Source: Megaustenia siamemsis
Lineage: Eukaryota; Mollusca; Gastropoda; Stylommatophora; Ariophantidae
Reading direction: 5' to 3'
NCBI GenBank assembly: GCA_032433765.1
Contig: JAVIAB010000101.1
Coordinates: 61,768,092 to 61,832,091 of the forward strand
Length of the DNA: 64,000 nt
Position numbers and translations under genes: made by a program. Positions 22,118 to 31,959 of the stretch are shown one piece after another (within the stretch, counting starts at the first letter, position 1; every line of letters begins with the position of its first letter). The notes below the pieces were generated by a model. The model did not search any database. It was not told the DNA's origin and was given only the letters and a program-made list of their open reading frames with translations.

Positions 22118-22335
22118 AGCAGATAGAGCAAGACAACAATGTGCGACACCATGAAACATCATATTAAAACAAATAAAAAATCAAGACAACACTGTGCAGA
22201 AAGCTGTCCTTATTAAGAAAATGAAGCAGATAGAACAAGACAACAATATGCGACACCATAAAACACCCTATTAAAACCAGTAAAAACGCTAGACAACACT
22301 ATGCAGAAAGCTGTCCTTATTAAGGATAATAAAGC
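22118..22335. repeat. about 107-bp direct repeat, two copies
   Basis: Two copies starting AGCAGATAGAGCAAGACAAC and AGCAGATAGAACAAGACAAC, each running through GCAGAAAGCTGTCCTTATTA. They differ at scattered sites. Confidence 0.85.
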
Positions 22336-23061
22336 AGACACCATATCTTCCGAGCAAAATAAGTATTGATGCCAACCTCAATAGTTAAAAGAACAAAAGT
22401 CAATGAACCAATCCTGTTACCTGTACTAAGACAGAAGTAGACAGCAATGCAACAACACTTTCAAATGATGCGTACATGAGACAACACAATGAAATAATAT
22501 TTTTTTAAAATTATCTATCATGAAATACTCATTAGGATAAATAGCAAAAATATACCGCTGCAAGCAATACGTTTAATAGTGAATATATTTGGTGATCAAT
22601 GTGTTTTAAGATTACAACGGCTATTTTCAGAGAAATAAACCGTAAGTTGTTCTATGTAGAACTTTTGAGTATGTGAATAGTGAAAAACCAAAACTGTGTA
22701 TGCACCATCGTAATCATTTAATGTTTAAAGACTCGCCAATATAAACTACACAGAATATAATTGTTTAAATTGGCTAAACTAGTCTATGTTTATAATAATT
22801 TATAGTAACATTTTGTTAGCCGGAAAGAAAGGATTAAAGCAACTACAAAACGTATTTCACACACATCTGTACAAATGATGATTCCCGAACAAGGATTCCA
22901 AATTCAGACTTGCACCTTCGCTACTGCGTAGCCAGACGTATAGTACCTTCACATTCTAACACAGACTATATTTGATGCAGGAACAGCGTAAGTGTGCGAG
23001 TCGAGGTATGGGCTTATCTGGTTATCCAGTGTCACGTGTACCTCGTCTACCAGACATTTAA
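22336..23061. other. unannotated spacer
   Basis: AT-rich, with no ORF or repeat recognised. Confidence 0.4.
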
Positions 23062-23478
23062 ATATCTTCTTGTTCATGTGCCATACCGTTTAGCGTAGGC
23101 GATCATGTCCTTCCACAACCTTCTACCTACAGTGCGTAGTATTAGTTCTCTTGTTGACTATTTTCCATACCCTGACACCAAGCTATCCAGTATTTTCTCT
23201 ATTTGTCGTCCGCGATCTCTCTTTCCTTTTAGTTTGCCAGTTGTAACCAAGTATACCAACATTCCTCTTCGCATGACGTGCCATAATAATGTTGACTGTT
23301 TCTTTCTAATGTTTTTAGGAGTTCCCTTTTTGTGTTGGATTCTTTGATAATTTCTTTATTGGTCTTTTTATCTGTCCAGGGAACTTTCAACATTCTTCTG
23401 ACAAATCCCATCTCTGTGGTCTCTAATAGTCTTTTCATTTGTTTGTCTACTATCTATGATTCACTTCCATAGGTCAGA
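23062..23478 (-). mobile_element. Family B' retrotransposon, 5'-truncated
   Basis: Left end carries the GTGCCATACCGTTTAGCGTA 3' block, then TCATGTCCTTCCACAACCTT. The reverse strand reads MKRLLETTEMGFVRRMLKVP then WTDKKTNKEIIKESNTKREL. Frames shift once near 23330. The usual TGATGA tail has decayed (TCTTCTTGTTCATG). Confidence 0.9.
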
Positions 23479-23805
23479 ATTGGTTATATATAGCAGCGAT
23501 GAACTCTCTTCTATATCTGTACTTTTAATCACTACGCTTTAGTTGTTCTCATCTTTATTATCCTTTATTACTGGTCAAATTAATGTTGATAGAACTACAG
23601 ATAAGCTATTATCATATAGGAACGCACTGTTCACCCTAAAACAGCTGGCAAAGAAGTTAACAGAACACAATCAACATGTGTACATGGCATTCATTTGCCA
23701 GGAACATTCGACCGAGTCAACAGGGGACAACTGTGGGAGATGCTAACAACATACGGAGTCAGACAAGATCTAACCAACCTAATGAAAAGTATCTTCGTCA
23801 ACAGC

Positions 23806-24175
23806 TGGGGTCTGTAGAAATGTGGTTTTACAGAAGAATGTTGAGAATATCATTGGCAGCTAAGAAGAGTAATAACAACGTTCTGAAAGAGGCAAAAGCA
23901 CAAAAAGAGCTAATTTCCAATATTAAAAAGAAACTACCATCATTTTTTTGGCCATGTAATGAGAAGAGGACAGCTGGAATATATTGTAACAACTGGGAAA
24001 ATTGAGGGGCGAAGAGATAGAGGGAAGGAAAGACAAAAGATACCAGACAGCTTAAGAGAATGGCTTAGCAGAAGGCCAACAACCGAAATGATAAATAACT
24101 GTCAAGATCGAAAGTTGTGGAGAGACATGATCACCTACGCCAGCAGGCTTTGTACTTGATGATGATGATGATGAT
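23806..24175 (+). mobile_element. Family B retrotransposon nested in family A, 9-bp target duplication
   Basis: A 370-bp copy reading VEMWFYRRMLRISLAAKKSN then NVLKEAKAQKELISNIKKKL, GRRDRGKERQKIPDSLREWL and DRKLWRDMITYASRLCT. It ends in (TGATGA)n. Duplications GTCAACAGC lie at 23797-23805 and 24176-24184. The first half is in one frame and the second in another (shift near 23950), so it cannot make the intact C-terminus. The Y-A-S-R end followed directly by TTGATGATGATG shows that coding nearly reaches the tail in this family. Confidence 0.96.
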
Positions 24176-24284
24176 GTCAACAGCAGCTGCACAGTCAGAA
24201 CTGCAGCAGTTCACATAGATCAATTTGAAGTGAGATCAAGAGTAAGACTGCGGGGTGAACTATCTTCCCTATTGTTTATTACAT

Positions 24285-26071
24285 CTATCTATCTATTGAC
24301 CTTTCGAGCCGTAACCGGCCCATAGGGCGTATACCAAGATACACCTTCTCCTATATGAATTTTTGTTCTAGCAGTTTTCTTTTAAAGATATTTTATCAAA
24401 TCTCGCCATCTGTCTCTGTTCTGTGCAAGCAGTTCTATCTCATTGAGGGAGTCGATTCCTGCTGCTCTTGCCTCTCTCATCAATGTTCTTCTCAGTGTCT
24501 CCCTGGGTCTTCCTCTTTTTCTTTTACCTGTTGTTTCCCATATGAGGGCTTGCTTTGCTATTCGATTATTATCTCTTCTCATCACATGTCCAACGTATGA
24601 CCATCGTCTTTTCTTTATTACTGAAGATATTAGTGGTTGATTGGCGATTTCTCTAATTTCCTCGTTTGTTTTGAATTCGTTCCATTCTATACCAAGTATT
24701 TTCCTTAGACATTTATTTTCGAATGCGTTCAATTTTGTTTCTATATCTCTTGTTGTTTTCCAGCTTTCACACGCATACGTAAGGGTTGATAGTACATTTG
24801 ATTTGAATAGCCTAAGTTTTGTGTTTGTGCTAATGAGTTTTGATTTCCACAACTTTTCAAGGCTTCTGAAAGACATTGCTGCTTTAGCCAGTCTGATTCT
24901 AATTTCTTTGCTCGTATCCCCTTCTCGATCAATGTGACTTCCAAGATAGATAAAGTGATCGATCTCTTCTACTGGTTTGTTTTCCATGTATATTTTGTCA
25001 CTTGTTGGAATTAAACTTTTCATGACTTTAGTCTTTTCATGATTGACCTCAAGCCCAATTTTGCTGGCTATTGATGATAGTTCATTTGTGTTTTCCTGCA
25101 TCGTTTTTATCTGACTGCTGATGAGAACTATGTCATCAGCAAAGTCGAGGTCCTCCAAATGGTCTCCTTGTATCCATTCGATGCCTTTATTACCAGTGCA
25201 GCATTTCTTCATTATGAAGTCCATAACAATTCCAAATAACAAGGGCGATAAAATACATCCTTGTTTAACCCCAGTTTCTATTGGGAAACATTCGCTCAGT
25301 CCTTCCTCTGTTCGAACTGCACATGTGTAACCATCATACATGTCTTTGATAATATTTATGATTTTTGATGGTAAACCATATTGCTTCAGAATTTTCCACA
25401 AAGAATCTCTATGAATACTATCAAATGCTTTTTTGAAGTCGATGAAGTTAAGTACAAAAGGTTTTTGCTTTTCAATGTGTTCCTCCAATATAAGTCGTAG
25501 AGTGAAAATGTGGTCAAGACAGCTTCTCCCTTTTCTAAACCCAGCCTGTTCTTCACGCATTACTGTATCTATTGAATCCTTTATTCTATTTAGGATGATT
25601 TTACAGAATAACTTTGAGGCAACTGACAAAAGTGTCACGCCTCTCCAGTTGTTACAATCTCTAAGATTGCCCTTTTTTGGGATCTTAACAATGATTCCTT
25701 TTTTCCATTTATGAGGCGTCTTCTCTGTTTTCCAAATGATGTTGAACATTTTTTGGAGATGTATTAAATTATGGCTATCAATTGCCTTGAGGATCTCAGC
25801 TGTTAACTTATCCTCTCCAGCAGCCTTGTTATTGGTCATTAGCTTTAAGGTGGTTTCTATTTCACTCAAGGTGAAGTCATCTAAATTTACATCTAATTCT
25901 GCTGCTGGTGTTTCAGCTTCAAAATCTATTAAACTGTGAGGTAGTGGACGGTTAAGAATTTCTTTGAAGTGTTCCGCCCAACGGGCTTTTATGTCTGCGC
26001 TTGTTGTTAGCATTAATCCAGATTTGTCTAGAATTGGTGTTCCACTGGATGTATAGGTGTTTGTCAGCATC
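24285..26071 (-). mobile_element. Family D RTE-like retrotransposon nested in family A, 10-bp target duplication
   Basis: The 3' end is on the left: a (TAGA)n tail, read here as CTATCTATCTATTGACC, then the GAGCCGTAACCGGCCCATAG block. The 5' truncation point is at 26071. Perfect duplications TTTATTACAT lie at 24275-24284 and 26072-26081. The upstream endonuclease domain and promoter are missing, so the copy cannot move by itself. The retained reverse-transcriptase frame is uninterrupted, which implies recent insertion. Confidence 0.97.
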
Positions 26072-26109
26072 TTTATTACATACATGAAGTATATATGTAG
26101 GTTAGCCAA
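24382..26109 (-). CDS. Family D reverse transcriptase (N-terminally truncated)
   Basis: A 575-codon open frame. Residues 1 to about 13 come from antisense family A flank; element sequence begins about residue 14. A linker (TYTSSGTPILDKSGLM, RWAEHFKEILNRP at 43-55) precedes the RT. Visible RT motifs are WRGVTLLSVASKLFCKIILN at about 155-174, AGFRKGRSCLDHIFTLRLIL at 189-208, NFIDFKKAFDSIHRDSLWKI at 221-240 (first catalytic Asp at 224) and GVKQGCILSPLLFGIVMDFI at 280-299. The palm box LDFADDIVLI is at 321-330. The tail holds YLGSHIDREGD, LTYACESWKT, RRWSYVGHVMRRDN and RWRDLIKYL. This fits RTE/BovB-type proteins. The apurinic endonuclease domain is lost by truncation. It is unlikely to be expressed as a host gene. 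Confidence 0.85.
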   Translation of the reverse strand: MANLHIYFMYVIKMLTNTYTSSGTPILDKSGLMLTTSADIKARWAEHFKEILNRPLPHSLIDFEAETPAAELDVNLDDFTLSEIETTLKLMTNNKAAGEDKLTAEILKAIDSHNLIHLQKMFNIIWKTEKTPHKWKKGIIVKIPKKGNLRDCNNWRGVTLLSVASKLFCKIILNRIKDSIDTVMREEQAGFRKGRSCLDHIFTLRLILEEHIEKQKPFVLNFIDFKKAFDSIHRDSLWKILKQYGLPSKIINIIKDMYDGYTCAVRTEEGLSECFPIETGVKQGCILSPLLFGIVMDFIMKKCCTGNKGIEWIQGDHLEDLDFADDIVLISSQIKTMQENTNELSSIASKIGLEVNHEKTKVMKSLIPTSDKIYMENKPVEEIDHFIYLGSHIDREGDTSKEIRIRLAKAAMSFRSLEKLWKSKLISTNTKLRLFKSNVLSTLTYACESWKTTRDIETKLNAFENKCLRKILGIEWNEFKTNEEIREIANQPLISSVIKKRRWSYVGHVMRRDNNRIAKQALIWETTGKRKRGRPRETLRRTLMREARAAGIDSLNEIELLAQNRDRWRDLIKYL

Positions 26110-26935
26110 CCCATCGGAGACAGAGGAAATTAAAGAGTTTTATGTGCAGACGATCAGGCACTAAAACATGGGAAAATAGAAGACCTACAAGAACACTTAA
26201 AAGAACTCAAAGAACTGGCACAAAACACAACATGAAAATGAACATCCACAAAGAGAAGTCATGAACATCGCAAAAGATCTTGAATATTGCAACAGAGAAA
26301 CAGATCAGCAACATAACTATAGTAGGCCCACAACTACAATAAGTAGAGGCATTTAAATACCTAAGATGTTTAGTGACAAATGACAATTTACAATCAGCAG
26401 AAATAGACTCAAGATGCAACAAAGCTTGTTAAATAATTGGACAGCTATCACCACAATTATCCAACAAGGAAATAACTAGAGAAAAAACGGGCAGTCTACA
26501 ATACAATCTTCATTCCAGCTCTGTGCTACCAATGCCAGTCATTAACCATAGATGTACAATAATAAGAAAAATAATCACTACCGAGATTAATTGTGTCACA
26601 ATGATAACATGAAACAGCCTGAGAGATAAGATAAATGAAGAACTGAGAAAAAAAGCTAGGGATAATCCCCGCCATAGAGTATCTAAAGAAACAACAGATA
26701 AAATGGTCTGGCTACGTGATAAAACATACATTTCAAAACACAACACAACGAGCCTTCAACAAACGTTCCGAGAACGCCAAACCCAAGGGAAGACCACGAA
26801 AATATGGATTGATAGATTATTATAAATACTAGGAGACATAACAGCAGCAGAGGGCAACAGAAGAGCAAAAGACCACAATTAGGTCTCCCTCAACGCTGAA
26901 AGGGAAATGAGGAATGAAAGAAGAACAAGGCCTAC

Positions 26936-27111
26936 AACGCGAGAATATCTGCACTGAGTGTGTTAGGTGTTCTTTATATTTGTTTCTGTTTAGTAACATT
27001 TGTATCTAGCCGCACTTCTAAGCTAGATCAATGAATGAGTTATTTCATCATTAGCATTATCTGGTTCCGTGTTTTAACTTTGATCTTTACAGAAGTCTAT
27101 ATTTACAGAAA
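26936..27111. other. short spacer
   Basis: No feature seen. Confidence 0.35.
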
Positions 27112-27325
27112 GGAGCGCGTGGCCGTGCAGCGAAAATCACTAAGATGAAAAGCGTGTGTAGTGTTCGAAACCCGCGGTAGACAGAAATGATTTTTTTCTC
27201 TCCTGGGTGAAATAGAAATCCTGAGTCTCACATGCCGTGGTGACTGCTTTGAGCAATAGGCCTCTATCCCTCTGATTTTGAGGGAGATCCCTCCGACATA
27301 ACACCAGCAATGGTAATATGAGTCC
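27112..27325 (+). mobile_element. SINE-2 copy with tRNA-like head
   Basis: The head GAGCGCGTGGCCGTGCAGCG with a B box-like GTGTTCGAAACCCGCGG about 45 bases on suggests tRNA ancestry. The body then matches 19790-19965: GGGTGAAATAGAAATCCTGA, GTCTCACATGCCGTGGTG, AGCAATAGGCCTCTATCCCT, CCCTCCGACATAACACCAGC and AATGGTAATATGAGTCCT. The A box is weak, so promoter activity is uncertain. Confidence 0.72.
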
Positions 27326-27355
27326 TAAAGAAAGAAAAAGTGTGTTTACAGGACG

Positions 27356-27656
27356 ATTTTAAACGAGATTAATATAAGTTTGAAAGACTTCTCCATCTGT
27401 GAAAACGACTGGCAACATCTGGCAAGTGATCGCACATCATGGAGAGCATGCATAAGGAGCGGTATAACAACATTTGAGACTGTGCTAAGACAGGACTTTG
27501 AAGAGAAGAGACTCATGAAAAAGGATGGTAAACCCTGTGGATCAGCGAGCCTGACCTGTTCATTATGTGACCGCGTGTGTTTGTCAAACATTGGTAGAAT
27601 TAGCCACGAGAGAAGCTGTTCGGCAAAAACAATACCTCAAAAAAATACGCAATAGC
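27356..27656 (+). pseudogene. Family E-type LINE, C-terminal fragment with C2HC finger
   Basis: An open frame from 27371 reads SLKDFSICENDWQHLASDRT, SWRACIRSGITTFETVLRQD, FEEKRLMKKDGKPCGSASL and TCSLCDRVCLSNIGRISHER then SC. This corresponds to the extreme C-terminus of a widespread LINE protein type, with a W-x-x-L-A-x-D-R-x-x-W-R block and a final C-x2-C...H-x3-C finger. The same type of protein, lacking this end, is seen at 57216-59105. The start of this piece is a truncation point and not a true start codon. Confidence 0.75.
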
Positions 27657-27755
27657 CTCCACAAGACGAAAAGGGCCATATGTATGTAACATAAGTTTGT
27701 ATAACTTATTAATTAATTAATATAATAACTTTTTGTACTTGACTTATTTTGTGTG

Positions 27756-28018
27756 GGAGCCGCGATAGCTCAGTGGTTAGTGAACTGGACTACAAAGGAC
27801 AAGGGGTAGGGTTCGATCCCAACCGACGGCTACCGGGTTCACCCAGCCTTAAATGGGTACCGGATTTTTTTTCTGGGAAAGTAAAGCAGCACGGGCGTAA
27901 TACCGACCACATTACCCCAAAAATCATGTGCTGAAGGTCTGTAAAATATAGGGTCACTAACACCATATTTTTCCCTATACGCCACTTTGTGTGACGGGGT
28001 GCTTTACTTTTTGTTACT
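27756..28018 (+). mobile_element. SINE-1, full-length copy with 12-bp target duplication
   Basis: The head GCCGCGATAGCTCAGTGGTT then AGTGAACTGGACTAC holds a good Pol III A box (TAGCTCAGTGG). GGGTTCGATCCCAACC about 40 bases on is a near-consensus B box. The body (about 190 bp) contains GGTACCGGATTTTTT, GGGAAAGTAAAG and ACCACATTACCCCAAAAATC, and ends in a T-rich GCTTTACTTTTTGTTAC tail. Duplications TTATTTTGTGTG lie at 27744-27755 and 28019-28030. It is one of the best-preserved copies and may still be transcribable. Confidence 0.96.
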
Positions 28019-28030
28019 TTATTTTGTGTG

Positions 28031-28370
28031 ACTATCTATCCCATACATGTCACTGCAAACTACAGAAAATCCACTCCAAGTCGCCTTGACAACTTACTGA
28101 GATATTTCTATTGACTGCCCCACTAGCATGTAGTTGGTTGTAGTTGGTGTATAAGCCATAACTATACTTCCATGTACACGTCTTTCGTCTGATTAATCTG
28201 AATTCTGCTGAAGCTAACTTTTATCTCGCTCTTGTCATTTTCAGAAAAACTGGTAGATGTCAACCAAGAGGAAATCTGGCTCCACTGATACAGCTGGTCA
28301 TGTGATCTGAAGCTTTAGATGTAAAGAAAACAAGCGATAGATTGTTACTGAGGGTCTCAGAGACTACGTC
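28031..28370. other. unannotated spacer
   Basis: No feature recognised. Confidence 0.35.
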
Positions 28371-28618
28371 TGGAAGGGAGGTGATCATTACAACATTATT
28401 GTCTGCGTGGTGTTCGTGTGAAGGGAGGTGATCATTACAACATTATTGTCTGCGTGGTGTTCGTGTGAAGGGAGGTGATCATTACAACATTATTGTCTGC
28501 GTGGTGTTCGTGTGAAGGGAGGTGATCATTACAACATTATTGTCTGCGTGGTGTTCGTGTGAAGGGAGGTGATCATTACAACATTATTGTCTGCGTGGTG
28601 TTCGTGTGAAGGGAGATA
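28371..28618. repeat. 47-bp minisatellite, about 5 copies
   Basis: The unit GAAGGGAGGTGATCATTACA then ACATTATTGTCTGCGTGGTG and TTCGTGT is repeated with essentially no changes. Such homogeneity suggests a recent expansion or ongoing gene conversion. Confidence 0.97.
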
Positions 28619-30552
28619 TGCGGACTGTCAAGCTATTGTCAAGCACATATTATGGAGATGTCAAGTCTAACGTCTGACGCACGTTTCCTGTCATTTATAA
28701 TTGAAATTAGATTTGATTGTAATGTAAAGTCATTGACAGCAGTAAACATATGTTAACATATTTTTGTGAAATTAGAATATTGTTTATAGAATGAATGTGT
28801 TTTATTACCGCTGACATTAGATATAGAAGAGCTTACTTCAGACTAGAGATGATTGCAATACTGTAAGCATAATTTAATTATGTCATCTTTTGCTTTTCTT
28901 TAAGAATATTGATGATAACATATTCTGTCATAACTGATAATGTGCAAATGTAATGTAATGTTCTAAAACTACTTTAAACGATTATCGTAATTCTAACGAT
29001 TGCTGGATTAAAGTTGATGAACATCGATGTTTATAAATCTGATAACAAGGCTAGTTTTGTACATCGCATACACAATAAACCAAGGAACTTGCGAAATGGT
29101 GCTGCTTCTTGATCGTGAAATGGGCACTTCCCTCCAAAATAATATTAAAATTGAAACAAGATTAACCACAATCCAAATGAAAAAAAAACAAGTATAATAA
29201 TTAAAGTTATAATTTGTAACCTAATGGATATCATATTTCGTACAGTTTCAGATGAAACATAATTTGTTATATATGTTTGTGTGTACAAATATATCAAGGA
29301 TCGGCCAAATAATGACAACTGAGCTCAGTTATACATACTTTTGTTCAATATCATTATATAGTAGAATAACATATCAATCAGTGTATTAATTCTAGCACAT
29401 GTAATTCTGTGTGTGTAGATAGAGGCTCAGCCACATGTTAGTTTACCAGGAGACTAGTATTTGATTGTTTAAAAGAGCAAAATACGAAACCCTACATTAT
29501 ACAGGTAATGATCAAACACTCTAAATGATCACTTTTTTAGGGCTGGGGATGGGGGATGGGGATGGAAGATAGAAATGCTTCTTTGTTTACTTTCTTAATT
29601 AACCTGTCATTCAGAAAAAAAAACATATTTTTTAGAGTTATTTTATATAGCCATAGAAACGAGCAATCTCACTTGTATCAAGAATCCATGTACAAATTAT
29701 TATTTTTTTTTTTTGCAAATGTATTAATATTATTATTATTACATTTTAAAATAATAATGTTCTCATTTATTAACCTGGCTAGCGTTCTTTCTTAATCATG
29801 TCGACATTACTGCCATACCCCCACAAGTGATAGCCAATTTCAAATCTGCTTTACATTAATTTCCACCAGCTGACTTCAGCTGTAGAGCACAATACCAATT
29901 CCATTCAGCCTTTTTTTATTTCGCCTTTACTATAGCTCTCTCAATGTAGTTTTGTAGCGATGTCCAGTGTTATTGTTTCAGATATTATAATGAACCTAAA
30001 TATCATGATAGTTATAACGTTCAAAGTGAAAATATTACCACCAATTAAGATAATTATTTAACGAGATTTGATCTGATTATTAAACGAGACAACGGTTTTT
30101 TTTTAGTTGTCATCCTTTCTTTCGTTAATGCTAGTAAGCACTATCACTATATTTTTCGCCCTGACATAGCCAATTGTATTTGTTCTGTGTTCGAATCTGT
30201 CTATCCATTAATGTTAGATTCAGCCACGAAAAGAAGCTGTTCAACACAATCAACTAGCGTAAGACACCAATATTTTACCAAACTAAAGACTTATCATGTT
30301 TGCTTCCAACCGTCAAGCAGACAAAGGCTGGACACTACTGAGAGATCCATGCCCCCCCCCCCTCCTCGATCTCTTTGAGCTGATTTACTACATCTCAGTG
30401 TTTTACGGGATTGTTTCAACTGTTCCTTTGGTTTTGAGTTCATTTGTTGAGCCATCTATATGTTAATAAATCTTCGATGCACTCCATTGTGTCGAGTTAC
30501 GCCATAACTGTGTACGTGAATGTATATATAAGGACGTCCCAAATACAAATAA
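28619..30552. other. unannotated 1.9-kb stretch
   Basis: AT-rich with runs of T at about 29703-29716 and C at about 30351-30362. At about 30221-30245 TTCAGCCACGAAAAGAAGCT resembles the coding sequence of the finger end at 27596-27620 (AATTAGCCACGAGAGAAGCT). It could therefore be a tiny family E tail. Otherwise I see no gene or repeat. Confidence 0.4.
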
Positions 30553-30625
30553 TTGTAGACTGCTACCACCACGAACATGACATTAATGTGCTGGGCTAAC
30601 GCTAAGACAAGTTAAGTACACGACC
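30553..30625 (+). repeat. single dispersed relative of the 56-bp array monomer
   Basis: ATTGTAGACTGCTACCACCA then CATGACATTAATGTGCTGGG and CTAAGACAAGTTAAGTACACG parallels the first unit of the big array at 9161-9238 (ATTGTAGACTGCTGCTACAG, GACATCAAAGTGCAGTGTTG, AACACAAGTAAGTATACG). The ATTGTAGACTGCT part lies outside the array monomer, so the similarity is not just shared satellite sequence. Confidence 0.7.
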
Positions 30626-30710
30626 GAGTATAGACCGTAGAATCAATTAGATGTGTTGCGTATAATAAGTGTGGTTATTTTAGGCCGATTATATTGTAAA
30701 CTTTAAAGTT

Positions 30711-30868
30711 GACGTCTGAGAGTCATGAGTCAAGCGGGTACGACGTCTGAGAGTCATGACTCAAATTGGTCCAATGTCTGAGAGTCATGACTCAAGCAGG
30801 TCCAATGTCTGAGAGTCATGACTCAAGCAGGTCCAGCGTCTGAGAGTCATGACTCAAGCTGGTCCACA
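30711..30868. repeat. 31-bp minisatellite with a 12-bp palindrome, 5 copies
   Basis: The unit GTCTGAGAGTCATGACTCAA then GCAGGTCCAAT recurs every 31 bases (starts at 30714, 30745, 30776, 30807, 30838). Each unit contains TGACTCA or TGAGTCA, an AP-1/TRE-type heptamer. Four of the five contain the perfect palindrome GAGTCATGACTC. Confidence 0.95.
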
Positions 30869-31435
30869 TCTCTTAGAGAGTTAAGGAATTAATGAGCCAT
30901 AACACTTGCTCGAGAGGTCTCCTCTTTTGATGGCTAGATGGCCTCCTGCTGCGCAGCTCTGTGTTTCGGTGTAAAGAGATTCCTATTACACAGTTTCCTT
31001 GTATTTCGTCATTATAACTTATCAGCACATATCAACATGGCGGCTTGATGTGAATGTCTTCTTCCTTCTATTGAGAATGCACAACATGTACACTTCCAGC
31101 ATCTTCCCCTTTAATACATTGACATGTTATCTTGATCAATTTATTCGCGCATGTATTCAAATAACTAAAGTCTCAAAATTATGTTTAAGAGTGTGTTTTT
31201 ACATTTTTTTTCTAAAACGGTTACACTCGCCGAAGTCCTAAACAACCTGAGCCAGGAATTTCGTGTCTCTGTGTCCAACACTAGCCAAAGTGTATTAAAA
31301 GTTCACAGAAAATACTATTTTGTAAGCACTTAATAGCACATTTAAGTGGTAGTAACTATTACTACGTATCGTAAACACGTCAGTCACAGATGCACATATA
31401 CATACGAGTATTCAGTACTATTCCAAAGAAAACTA
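30869..31435. other. unannotated spacer
   Basis: An 80-codon forward frame (30999-31241) has no recognised motif. No other feature. Confidence 0.35.
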
Positions 31436-31583
31436 TGGAGAGAAATCCAAGACTAATATGGACGAGTAACATCAAAAGATGGACAAATCAACACATGACA
31501 ATCTGCACAATCGAAGCTACAGACACAGCTGAATGGCGTCTTATGGTAGCCAACCTTTGATGTGGGGACGACATTCAATGGCG
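31436..31583 (+). mobile_element. Family C retrotransposon, short 3' fragment
   Basis: Contains CAAGACTAATATGGACGAGT then AACATCAAAAGATGGACAAA, the CTGAATGGCGTCTTATGGTA block and CAACCTTTGATGTGGGGACG. It ends at CATTCAATGGCGATAATG, a decayed tail. Only the last ~45 codons are represented. Confidence 0.88.
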
Positions 31584-31959
31584 ATAATGTTTATAGAGGG
31601 TAGTAAAAAAGTAATATATCAACTGATGTGTTCCTTGCTAGTGCAGTGTGTGGTCTTTTCATTGTTGTATTGTGATGTGTTCAATGATAGTGTATAAATT
31701 AGATGTTTGATTGTATTTTGGCAAGTCCATAACCTCTTGCTATTTTCTAACATGTGAAATGTAAGTACTGTTGAGTGGCAGCAACATTTTTGCTTGTAGT
31801 TCTTTAGCTTGCAGTGTGCTCAAATGCAGGTCTCTCGTCGCATGTCGTTCTGTCGAGAAGCACGGATTCGATTTTTATTTACAAATGTCATTGGTTTTCT
31901 GTGCTGTCTATTGTTACTTGTTTGTCTCAGCCTAACGTGTTGGTCTCATTGTAACGAAT
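31584..31959. other. unannotated spacer leading into a large array
   Basis: T-rich. No gene recognised. The first loose TTGTCT...GTAAC units appear near 31905. Confidence 0.35.

Larger units (their letters stand above)
23545..26935 (+). mobile_element. Family A retrotransposon, interrupted by nested B and D insertions
   Basis: Three segments form one element. Segment 1 (23545-23805) holds ALFTLKQLAKKLTEHNQHVY then MAFI and RVNRGQLWEMLTTYGVRQDL-type RT coding sequence. Segment 2 (24176-24284) continues CTVRTAAVHIDQFEV and LSSLLFIT. Segment 3 (26072-26935) continues RLANPSETEEIKE, the ADDQAL palm box, NMKMNIHKE, then the CYQCQS block, and the C-terminal RAKDHN-type stretch. Frame breaks are many. 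Both interrupting elements carry direct duplications of family A sequence at their edges, so the order of the three segments is certain. Confidence 0.92.

Noticed and set aside
24355..25939. A chain of forward ORFs of 65-98 codons
   Set aside because: All are antisense shadows of the family D reverse transcriptase on the minus strand.
27756..27830. A functional tRNA gene
   Set aside because: The A and B boxes are good, but the acceptor and anticodon stems do not pair as a tRNA should. The sequence continues into a SINE body shared by six copies with target duplications.
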